Assembly: GCA_030248195.1 (NCBI GenBank)
Contig: JASAND010018392.1
Coordinates: 1 to 64,000 of the forward strand
Reading direction: 5' to 3'
Length of the DNA: 64,000 nt
Origin: Trissonchulus latispiculum
Taxonomy: Eukaryota; Nematoda; Enoplea; Enoplida; Ironidae
The notes under the pieces were generated by a model. The model saw only the letters and a list, made by a program, of their open reading frames with translations. It was not told the origin of the DNA and did not search any database. The position numbers were made by a program, and so were the translations under genes. Within the stretch, counting starts at the first letter, position 1; every line of letters starts with the position of its first letter. Below, piece after piece: positions 11,701-23,700 of this stretch.

Positions 11701-14700
11701 GAAAAAATTAAATACAACTATAACTATGACATTTAAGAATTTATTCAGTAAAACGTTTTAAATTACGTGATTGTTATTAATTAATCAGTTATATTACATT
11801 TTTTCGTTAAATCTATTTCATACAAACTTTCAACATCTGCAGCTGTTTTCTTTGCTTTCATCAAACCTATCTTTTCGCAATATATATATATAGCTTTCAG
11901 AGCGAAATTCTGTTATTTTGATTATCATAGGGGTCGCGGCGCGGTAGCGACCCATATAATATGTGTGAAAAGTGGCTGGAGACAGTGTAAAATAAGCTGC
12001 GCAGAAGCTGCGCAAATTGTAGAGCACATCGAGTTTAGTATATCTGTGAAGTTTCAGCCCCGTATCACTTACCGTTAAAAAGTAGCGCCCCGGACCGGTT
12101 ATGTTTTTTTCCGGTTTCTCCTATTTGATGGTTGTATTGTACATAATGTTCGCCGCTTTCACGTGAACTGCAGCGGTGGGCCAACCTAAAGGGCTATAGG
12201 CTCTAGTAGTACCCTCTAAAGAATTTAAGAATCAACTTTTTTGCGCCGCAGCTGCGCCACAGCGCCGCAGTGGCGCCGCAAAGTCGGATCATAGCGAAAA
12301 GTGACCATTTTTGTGGTCGTCGCTCAGGTCGAACGTTACGAGCTGGAGCTGATTTCTTTTGATATTCAGAGATTTTATATATTGAACTAACTAACGGTCC
12401 AGGTTGCGTTTCTCTATCACTTCCCTAGCGACCACAGTGGCCCTTCAAAGATGGCGAAAATTCGAAAAATGAAAAATCGAAATTTCTCGCTATCTATTTA
12501 ACTTTGATAGCTCAAAACTTCCATACAATGGTTTTCTGGCACGGAGAATCGATTCCCGCAGTCAGTTTTACCGTCAGACCCACCCATCTTGCTGGGCTGG
12601 TTCCACTTTGCCGTCGGGAGGGTCAAGTCGGAAACCACTTCCTGGAGCTCCATAGTAGGTTGTACCTTGCCTCTCAAAACTTTGTCTATAGGGGTTTTCT
12701 GGTGTGCCCAGCTCATTCCCGGTATCAGTTTTGCCGTCCGACGTGCCTATATTGCTGGGCTGGTTCTACTTTGCCGTCGGGAGGGTCAAGTCGGAAACTG
12801 CTTCCTGGAGGTCCATAGTAGGGTTTAACTGGCCTCTCAAAACTTTATCTATAGGGGTTTTCTGGTGCGCCCAGCTTATTCCCGGTATTCGTTTTGCCGT
12901 CTGACGAACCTATCTTGCTAGGCTGGTTCCAGTTTGCCCTTTTGAAGGATCAGTCGGGCGGGGGGTCAAGTGGTCGAAAATAAAGTTTTTCAAAAGTGGT
13001 CAAATTTGGTATCAAATGAAAGCTCTAAGTGAGCTGAGCAACTTTTGCCATAGAACTGCGTACCCAAAGTGGCTGTAGAGTGCTGTGGTGGGGGGGGGGT
13101 GGGGACTTAAGCGATTTTGGGTCACAAATAAAATTTTTCAAAAGTGGTCAAATTTAGTTTCAAATGAAAGCCCTAAGTGAGCTGAGCAACTTTTGTCATA
13201 GAACTGCGTACCCAAAGTGGCTGTAGGGTGCTGGGGTGGGGTGGGGACTAAGGCGATTTTGGGTCAAAAATAAAATTTTTCAAAAGTGGTTAAATTTGGT
13301 ATCAAATGAAAGCCCTAAGTGAGCTGAGCAACTTTTGACATGGAGCCATTCACCAATATTTGCTATACCAAATAACGTCACGTGCCTATGAAACTTTTGT
13401 CTTTATTTCTTCAACCGGAATTTAAAGGATATACCTATTTATATTTATTTATTATATATTTAAAGGATATATACGATACAGCCAACACACACATATTATC
13501 CTCTTTTGTGCGGAGCATTTTTGTTACTTGTATATATATACATACATCCTCATTATAAATTAAATAGTTTGCAAATTAAATCTGGTCCACACCTGTTAAA
13601 TTTGAAATATAGTATGCATGGATTTGATAAATTTGGTACACATTTGATGAAATTTCTCAAGAAATATGGAGAATTTTATGTGGAATATTTTAAATTTGCC
13701 AAATCTCGAAAAGTGAAACATTAAAATAAACAACAGTGTAAACTACGGGCTTTTATGTAACCGCAGCTGTACATAACGCGCACATTCAAGTAACTAAAAA
13801 ATTCCGTGAAATATTGTCAAAGTCTGAACTTATTTCAGGTCAAGGCTTCTGTAAAATGTGTGGGGAGGAACTGACTTAAGTACTTATTTTACGCTTGATT
13901 AGTCTTCAGGTGGCGCCCAACTGGGCAGGTTGAACACTGACTGCAGAAGGAAAAAGAGAGAGGTCACTTCGTAATGACCTTTGCATTTGTCTCCCCACAA
14001 ATTTTACATCTTTAATATTAGAAGTTAGTTTAGTGGTTTTATAATAGCCCAGGTCAAAAACAGCTAACAACTGTGTATATATTCGTATGTAGCAAAGAAA
14101 TCTGCATCTAAAAATAACCAGTTAAACAATAAAGGTAGCGAGTAGACATGCTTTTATTGAATAAACAACTTGTTTTTAGCTTGAATCAAAAATTTTACAA
14201 TTTTTCTTTCGCTCCGGCCGGAGCTCCGGAGCGGGCAATCTTCTCAGCGCAGATCACTACATATAACTCAAGCTGATAAAATTCAAACTAAGCAACGCAA
14301 CGTAACTATAACAAACCGAGGGTCAGGGGGCGGGAGCCCCCAGCTAAAAAGCTAGAGCTCTTTAAAAAGTAGTACCAGTTCGGAAATTTTTAAAGCCATT
14401 TTGTGGAAAGCGGAATCGAAATTTGACTTATATATATAGTATTTGTGTATGCATTTTTAAATTGTAAAAAAAAGCGTGCATATGCCCTAGTGGTGGGCAC
14501 CTGATATTCTTTCATATCCGAATATCCGCCTATTTTACGTTAGCATATCCGGATATCCGGTGATGAGCCAATTCGAAACTTAAGTTCAAGAAATATTTTT
14601 ATTTTGCAGTTAAAAATTTTAATTTTTCTGTCATTTTTTTGGTACGCTGCGAGTTTCTATCACACCGTCAAGCCACAGCCTTTCATTCAGAAATATCAGA

Positions 14701-17700
14701 AATATTTTAGAAGAAATTGATCGCTAATATGCACAATCAAATGCAGAAAAGTCATGATTTGAAAACATTAGCGGCTAATGTCTATTTATTACGTATATAT
14801 AACTCAAGCAGGCCCGCACCCCGGATTTTGAAAAGGGAGGGGTCCAAGGTAACATGCAACGGGGGGTCTGGGTTGAAGAATTTTTCATTTTTGCCCAAAA
14901 ACAGTATATACATGAACATGGGACGTTTATTACTTGCAAAAAGAAAATTATCGTGCCGAAGGCGCGAAAAATTTTTTAAAAATAGCTGTTTTTGCCATAA
15001 AAATAGCAAAAGTTTTCTATTTTGTCATCCCAAAAGGGGGGGTCTAGACCCCTTGAACCCCCCCCCCCTGGGTGCGGCCTTGAACTCAAGCGTAAGCAAA
15101 AAGAAACGTCTACATATATAATTAAGGTCAGCCACCCCACCCCGTCCCGTATGCTACCCTCAAAACACACAAAGAATGGTTAATTCGCGCCGAAGGCGCG
15201 AAAATTTTTGTTTTTCCTGCCTTTTCTCCTTTCTGCATCTTAATTTTTCTGACCTTCAAAACCTGACAGGGGGGGGGCGGCCAAATGGGTGCGCCCCTGT
15301 ATAATATATATAGTTGCAGACACAGAGCTATGTTCACCAATTGGTAAACTGTTACTGAAGAACTGCCATCAGCATCAGTCCGGGCAGTTTTCCGCGAATA
15401 TGGGTTGTTCAGCGAAGCTGATCCATATTAGTGCGCTTTTAACCTAGTCCTCCTGGCATTTACAACCTGCCCCTCCCATATTAACGTTTTAAAACCTAGT
15501 CCTCTGTCCGCTTAAAACCCAGTGTCACCCATATTGCATTTTTCATGCTCCATCGGAGCATTTTTATTCTTGTTTTTTTCGTTGATCGAGTCTCGAATAA
15601 TAACCAGTCAAAGTCGAATCAGCGACTAACATGAAAATTTTGAAAATCTAAAAATGGAATAACTCACGCAATTTTCAATCAAAAAAGCTGACATTTGGTG
15701 TGTAGGACTTTCGGACAAGGGGAAAATTTTCCTGAAAACTCTTGCATTTTTGCTTAAATTTTTTGCAAAAATGAGCCAAAGTGGTATAGTTAAACAAGGA
15801 GGAATGAGCTGGTGGACATCTCCCAAAGTTTGCGACCCCCTTTGCCGCCCGCAGAATTTTTGTCTAATACCTTCCACCCCGAACCCCCCGTCCCTCCCTT
15901 AAACTTCACCTTTGACCTACAGCACTAATAGGGGTCGCTACTCGCTACCTCTACTCCCTATGCTACGTAACGTATATAAAACTTGTTGGCACGCGTGTAT
16001 ATACTGGATTTTTCCTACAGGGTGAAGGGCGTCAAGCCAAAAATCGGCTCCCCAGACTTGAATAGCTCCCGCACAGAATCGCCTTTGTCCAGGATTCGGA
16101 CCTCCCCCCAGAACGCAATGGTGCCCAGAAAACAAGGCTTTCAGTTGAGTCTGAATTTTCAAATGTTTTCCGGCTTTGCCTAATCTTCAGGTCTTATTTT
16201 AGCATTTTTAGCTAGTTTAATTTGAAATTTCAATTACGGTGAACTGGGGTAACTAAGGCACTCAAGCTAACAAAGGCAGATTTCAGGAACGTGCTGCCAA
16301 AGCCACCCGTGGCCGTGTGAGCCACGCCGCTCATCTAAAAACTATTCTGTGAATTAGTTGAGGTTGTGTACGTTATTTTAGAAGCAAACTTAACGTCCCC
16401 GGTCACCTGAGTAATTTTTTTGATGGGCTCAAATGACTAGTACTTTTGCACTGCCAAAAAGTGGGTATTTATAACCTACCTGTTAAAAATTTTGCACGGC
16501 CGGTACTTAAGTTTGGGTTATATATTCAGATTGCACATATGCTGAATCGCCAGAAACAGCAGTCCCGAGCAGTAGAAACATACGACAGCTCTCACCGCAG
16601 ACCCTGCCTTAGTTACCCATGGGGTTGGGTAATTTTTGGGGTAACTAAGGCAGGCACTACTCTAGTTCCCAAGTTCATAATGTCGATAAATTTTGGCAGT
16701 AAAATCGATGTACATGAAATGTGCTTTTAATTATGAATACACTCCAAAAGTGAAGTTTTGTTCCGTATCAGTTGCATTTATGGTCTATTTTATGCTATGG
16801 TTAGTATGGATTGGGCTGTTGCACTGTACTGAGCTGTAAGAGGTGAGGTGTCCTGGTTTTTCTATGTTCCAGGACGTGCAAAAATTGTCAAATTTCTGGT
16901 CATAAAGTGTTGTACTGGTGTTAAGTTTGCTTTGTTGTTTTTTAAAACGTTTGAAATTGCCTTAGTTACCTAGGAAGGGTGATAATTAGCATAATAACAC
17001 AAATTCAGCATAATTTGCATGCACTTGCCTTTGACACCACACGCCCAGGGTAACTAAGGCAACCCAACACTTTTTTAAAAAACGGTCGCGTGGTGCCAGG
17101 TGCACGCCTGGCACTATTTGAAATGGATTCTCCAGGTCATGATACATCTTTTGAGAACAAGATCTCCAAGATTGGCCCAGAAATGAATTTTCTGAGATCT
17201 GTTGAATTTTAAAATCTGCCTTAGTTACCCCGTTTCATCGTAAGCTTGGTTTAATTTTTAGCTCTGCAGGCCAAAATAGCTATTTTAAAAAGATTTTTCG
17301 CCCCCCTCCAGAAATCCGTGTCCCCAGCCCAGAGCCCTCCAGACACCCTCCAGAATTTTTTGCCTAGGAAAAAGCCAGATGTAGTTAGTTGTTATGTTTT
17401 GTTCTCGTATGAGAATTGAGAAAATATGTGCATACGTATATGTAAGTAGTAGTTTGATATCTTGCGCTGTGTAGTGTTAAGTCTATTTGTGACCTAATTA
17501 TAGAAGTGGCGCTGACCTACCTGATGGCGTCACCACCAGAGCCTTGATTCGTGCCAACATTCTGGTGCAGTCTGCATTCCACCCGGATACGGGACAGTTG
17601 CAGAACCTGTTGGGACGGATGTGCTTCCAGGTCCCCGTCCAGATGGCCATCATTGGAGCCATGCTGACTTGGTACAAGTGCGTTGTTGGAGCGACATTTA

Positions 17701-20700
17701 CTTGAGAAAAATTTATGTTTTAATTCTTACAGAATGTGGTTGCTGTTTCCTTCATTGTGTCTTACGATTCCGTCAAATGAAAAGGATAGTGTAGTAGTTT
17801 ATGTTTTCTATTATACTGTACAGCGCTTTGCATTTTAATTTAAAGAATTTTTATCTTTACCTGTTTTGTTTTGAGAACTGCACGTCAGGTGATTTTTTGG
17901 CAGTGGGTGAATCAGTCGGCGATGGCGTTGGTCAATTACACCAATAGGAATGCCAAGTCTGAGATTTCAACAAAGTAAGCTATTTTTAAAAAGTGGGTCT
18001 ATGGATTGCTTGGGGTTTCCCTTGGTCGGGCGAGTTTTCCATGGAAAAAGTTGAAAAGGGGGAGCGGTTTTAAAAGAATTTTCATACAACAGTAAATCAA
18101 GTTTTTCTGCTGACAACAGTCCTGTGCTCACTCACTCAACAATTTTTGTTTGTAGGTGCAAAATTTCAGGGAACGCAAGATTTTGACCAAATCAAGAGTC
18201 CTAAACTTTCGTCGCCAGTTCTGTACTGGTCACTTGTTTATTAGATGCAGACATGGCAAGGGGCGTACTGAGGGTGTACCAGGTGAACCCTAATTTCTGG
18301 GGAGACTGCGAAGTCCGCAAGCAAATTCAGGGAGACCGCGCAGCACGAGCAGCGAGAAGGTTGCGCAAGTCTTCCCGCAGATAATATAGAAGAAGAAGAA
18401 ACCCCTTTTTAGCTGGGTAATGGGGAAAACGCAAAATGATTTCTGGTACACCTTGCCCATTCAATTCATAAAGAGAGTAGAAAAAATGTATGTATTATGT
18501 AGTTATAAGCCCATGTACGGTTATAAGAAAAGCTATCATTTGTTTCCTTCTAATGGATTTTAAGCATACCTCATCAAATACTAGAACAGAATCTTTCATC
18601 AGTTCCCTACATTCAAAGTTCCTCGGCCAAAACTCAGCAGCGCTAACTTGATTGATTGATTGTGAATTCTAGACAGATGCTTGTCGCCTATGCATCAGCT
18701 ACTTCCTGTGCTGTTCTAACCTCTCTTGGATTGAAGGCTTGGCTCAGTGTGAGTTGTGCCAGCCTTGTTTGCATATATATTATATGTGTTTAGGGTGAAC
18801 CCCCTTGAATCACACCTCATATATACTTTCTCCCTCCTAGCTCAAAGGGCAAAGGGGTCTAAAGTGGTTTGAAATTAGCCAATATACCGTAGTGTGGCTG
18901 TTTTCACTCCCTTTCGGCAGCCCTCCCATCATAAATTCCGACCACCCTCTTTCCTTATCTGGATTTTTATATTTTAGATGTTTTTGGCTAAAGAAAACAG
19001 TGACAATTTCATAGTCATTTTTTACGAGTGTTTGGCAGTTTTTACCCAAAAAACGTAAAAATTCGAAAACATCTTTCAAGTAACTGAGCTCTAACGTACT
19101 CAAACTTTAAGCATTAAGTACCTGGCTTATTTTTAGGCCAAAATTTATAGGGGGGGGGGGCAATATGGGGGGCTCAAAGTTGCCCCCCATCGATGGGGGG
19201 GCTCACCAAAAGTGGGGGGCATATTTTTGGAAAAAATTTTTTGTGTAAAAATTGCCAACAATCGCTAAAAATTGACGAATTGTAGGTGTTTGTTACGCTA
19301 AAATAGGAAAATTTCGTTAAAATTCCGGGGAAGCCGGAAAAATTTTTGAAAATTTAGGGTAAAAATGGTGAAATCTGGTAATTTTTTGGGTTATGGGGGG
19401 GAGGTCAAAATTTTTGGGGGGAACCTCGAGTGGGGGGGGAGGTTGCCGAGTGGTGGACCCCCCCCCCAGTAAAAATAGGCCAGAAGTACCGTAATATGTA
19501 AACGATTTTAGGGAAACTATTCGTAATTTTAACGCCAATACTTGAGGGGGCGGGGGTCCATTTTTGGCCGATTTTTCGACCATCTCCGATTTTGCTCATT
19601 TTCACATATTTTGTTGTCCGATTGGTATATTTTAACGAGTTTTTGAAATGAAGGTCGGATCTCTTACGGTTACCGAGTAATTTCACCTCAAAGTTGATGT
19701 TAGTATGTGTTTAACATAGGAAACGGAAAAAGTGGTGATTTTTTCCGTACGCCAGAGAAATCTCGCCAACGACAAAACGGATCACTTCAACGTCCATCTT
19801 ATATCATATATACGATCTCGAAGGGTGATTTGTAGGAAGCAGAATTTTAATTTAGGTCTTCAAAAATTTTTAATTAATTTTTTAAGTTTGCGAACAGCCA
19901 AATTTGACTGTTTTGCAATGTTATAGCTAGACCTATAAAATGTTAGACTATCTATTTGCGCACCATTATTGATGACTTTAGGGCAGGTCAGGTTTGGGCA
20001 CAAATGGTGCAGGTTAGTGCACCCAGTTGGTCGCTGGGGTCAAATATGGGGTTCTGACAACCATAATCTCAAAAATAGCAATTTTTCAAATGTTAAATTT
20101 TATATCAATCGAAAGCTCTCATTGTCGGGAACATTTCTTCTTCTTGGATCATTGCCCGCAAATGCACCAAATTCAAGTTATCGGCCGTTAAATGATTTTT
20201 GTGGTCAAGGCTTTCCAGCGCCGGTGCTACTCCCTAAAATCACTAAATAAAGTCATAAAGAATGGTTCTCCCAGTAAAAGCTACCCTAACTTCTTTGTTC
20301 GCATCAGATATCAAACATACAACCGAATGAAGCTCCATTCTCAAGGAAGTTCAGGTGTAAGGTGCCTTTATTTGCTGCGGCACCGCCGTTTTCACCTGTT
20401 TTCAAGTTGCACGCAATTAATAGCCGGTTACTCGTTAAGTACTCAACGAAACTACTCTAAATTGAAACTCGATATGCAGGACATGTGTGACAAAATTTTG
20501 TGTGGAAATGAGCAAAATCCGTGACCATAAAATTTTTCATGGTGGACCCCCCCTTAATGGACGAAAAACCCGATAATCTGGGGGTGGGGTTTATACTGGA
20601 TATGTATATATATCTAGAAAAATAATACGTGATCGTCAGAATATTTGTCACACTCGTATTTCTTTTGATTTATTGTTTCTAGAAAGGACAAACCCTTCTG

Positions 20701-23700
20701 CAACGAATGGTCCCATTTATGGCCGTGGTAGCCGCCAACTGTGTAAATGTCCCCCTGACTAGGCAGCAGTAAGTTTCGAATTGTCTGAATGTATTAAATT
20801 AATTTTGTAAATGCATTTTTAAAGTTTCAGGGGATTTTCGGAAATCCAACCTTTGGTGTCATTTTACTCAATTATTTTTGTTATATATTTCAGTGAACTC
20901 CGTAATGGAATTCTAGTTACTGATGAACATGGCGAATGTTTGGCTCATTCCAAGGTATTTACGTTCAAGTTCCTCTGACTTTGTCTGTAAAGCATTATTT
21001 TAATATTCATTTTTATACCGTTTATAAGTTGATTAAAACGGTTATTTACGGCAAGCAGTTTGTTCTTTCTAAACATTCGACAAACAGGCAAGGTTCCGAA
21101 TTCTACGTTATCTTCTGTAATTTGGTGATCTGAAAATTTATAACTATAGCGATTTCCTTGTTGATACCTGAAAGAGAAGCAAAGCAAAGCTTTGATCATA
21201 AGATTTAATAATTTGCGGAATTAATAGAATAGCTTATAGAATTTGCAAACTAATCCACAGTAATCAATAGATGCATACGTATGTACATAAAGTATGACGT
21301 ATCCCAAGATTTTGATATATACAACCAAAAACGTGCATACAGATTTTGTGCCTTGATTCCATAAGGTACGTCAGAGAATTTCTTTCAAATTCATTTCAAA
21401 AGCCCATGCGTCTTATTCCTCATCATCATACCCACCTGTTGGCCCAAACATGCCATATTGTTGATATACCTGTATCAAGTGTTAGAGTATTAGTGATTTA
21501 TACAGACTGCGCAAAAAATAAATGTATACGTATTCTCTCACCTCTAATAAGTGGGGTATAAAAATTCCCCTGTCAAAAAATGTAGGACATAAATATTCCC
21601 GACAGGACAGACTGGGCATAGATATTTCCTAAAGTCTGGAACTAAAGCTGCTGGGCTTATTCTAGGGAATTTTTCTTGGGGGGGCCCCTCCGGGGGCGAG
21701 TCATTCTTGGGGGGGCGAAAATTTTTCAAAATTTTTCTAAAAACATGCTAAGAATAGCGCTATTTTTATAGTGATCGCCAAAAAAGTTCGTTTTTAGTGC
21801 AAAAATAGTGCTTAAATAGGAAAAAATCGACTAAAAATCTCCGGCGAAGCCGGAAAATTTTTGAAAATTTGGCCTTCTCAGCGATTTTTTCAGGGTAAAA
21901 GTTGGTACCAAAAGGGGCACCCACTTTTGGGGGGGGGGGCGATTTTTGGGGGGGAACGATTTTTGGGGGAAGGGTGTTTATGGGGGCACCCCACTAGAAT
22001 AAGCCCAGAAGCTGTGTCCAAAACGATATTGCTTTCTAGGAAAACCAAACTTTGATTGGGATATGTATATACGTAGATATTGCTTTGCAGCAAAACGAAA
22101 CTTGGAATACATACGTACATCTTAATAGCTCAACTGGGGTGATTGCGTTGACAGGTCCGATGCAGTTTTAAATATTTTTTCTTCTCTGAAATATGTCTCG
22201 TCATATATTCGTACTCTTGTGGCTGGACATTGTGTTTGGTTTCTACATGCTCGGGCTTACTGCCGTAGTCTAGTACTAGTTTCATGATTCAGCCTCTCCA
22301 AATAGTGTTACTACATCTTCAACTGTTGCATCATTTCGTTCAATAAATCTGAGCGTTTGCTTAGCCATGCCAAGAATTTAAATTTTAGCTGGGAATATTA
22401 CTGATGCGCTTATGTATGCACGTTAATATGTTCTGCAGATGTCTAATTCTTATTGTATTACAAAGTTTTGTTTCTTTTTTATTTTAGACAGCTGCCACTA
22501 AAGCTGTTAGTATGGTTGTCGTTTGCAGGATAGTCGGAGCAGGAATGTCAATGGGTAAGTAAATTTTTGCTTTAAAACTGTTAAAAGCTTGTTCACTTAA
22601 CCTACTACATAAACCTTTAATGCATAATTTTAATTAAAATAATTTGTTTTAGCGTTTGTGCCTGTCATCACTGAACAGCTGGAGAAAATGCCAAAGTATT
22701 TTGCCAGGCGTGGAGTTCTCAATGCACCTGTACAAACTTTGCTGTCTGGACTAGCGTACGTTTTAGTGTTCAGATTTTAAGTCCAAGCAAGAGTACATAA
22801 TGATAAGAGTGTGACAAGCGTCACATTCTATGCAATGAAGGCAAAAACTATGCTATGCGCGCTAACGGCTTACCCCCCCCCCACAAATTGACCCCCTCTC
22901 ACACCGCCCCTATATGGGTACGTGGTCCAAACGGGGGTCGCTCACTGCTTTGCATAATTGCACGCTGAAATTAACAGGGGCCCAATTTGGGGAGGGGGTG
23001 CAAGCGTGTATGCTTAACACATAGATGTACAAAATATACTAAGCGAGTGAGCGACCCCCGTTTAGAACTATGTACCCATATAGGGGCGGTATGAGAGGGG
23101 GTCAATTTTTTGGGGGGGGGTAAGCCGTTAGCGCGCATCGCATAGTTTTTACGAGCCTAGCGCGAGAAATGGGCAAACCCTACCTGTGCTTGGAAAACGT
23201 ATGTATTTCACCAATTGATCCATTTTCAAGTTGTGAATGCTTGTTTTGTTTTATTGCAGCCTTCTTGTCGCCATTCCCACTGTTTGTGCCCTCTTTCCTC
23301 AAAAGAAGTAAGTACATATTATTTTGCTGTTACACGTTGATTGAACTAATTGTCAGTTTTCTCTGCAAATTCTTTTCGTAAAATGAATCACGATATTATC
23401 GGACGTGGTCGGAGTTTTTCCGAAAAATGTTGTAGCAAACGATCTTGGAATACTTCTTAGAATATTATAAGTTTCTTAGAATAATATTTTAAGCGGTCAG
23501 GAATAGAAAAAATAAAAATGCAAACGATTGTCATTGTGGACAGCTAACGGAACCTGCTTCAGAACTTGAAACTAGAGTAGTATTCAGTACAAAAGTAAAC
23601 CGCTTATATCCATTCGTAAGAGTTGTCGGATGGCCGAATAGTCTACGACATTGGAAATTGTTCGAACCGCTTTGAAAAGAATCCAATGACCAACTTAGAT

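Larger units (their letters stand above)
9272..15572. mobile_element. Inverted pair of a 180-bp repeat, possibly a 6.3-kb long-TIR element
   Basis: 9272-9323 plus 11160-11293 reads as the reverse complement of 15392-15572, with only a few mismatches. The left copy is split by the insertion at 9324-11159. Either these are the TIRs of one large element or two independent inverted copies. No outer TSD is clear and the interior has no transposase. Confidence 0.7.
1379..17503 (+). other. SFXN: Intron 1 of SFXN, 16.1 kb, transposon-filled
   Basis: Bounded by GTATAT and AATTATAG, with conserved sideroflexin coding on both sides and matching phase. It holds at least a dozen separable transposon insertions, listed individually. 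I see no other gene in it. Confidence 0.85.

Noticed and set aside
12504..12904. Frames of 66-104 codons across the 163-bp repeat
   Set aside because: The unit length is not a multiple of three, so each unit is read in a different frame.
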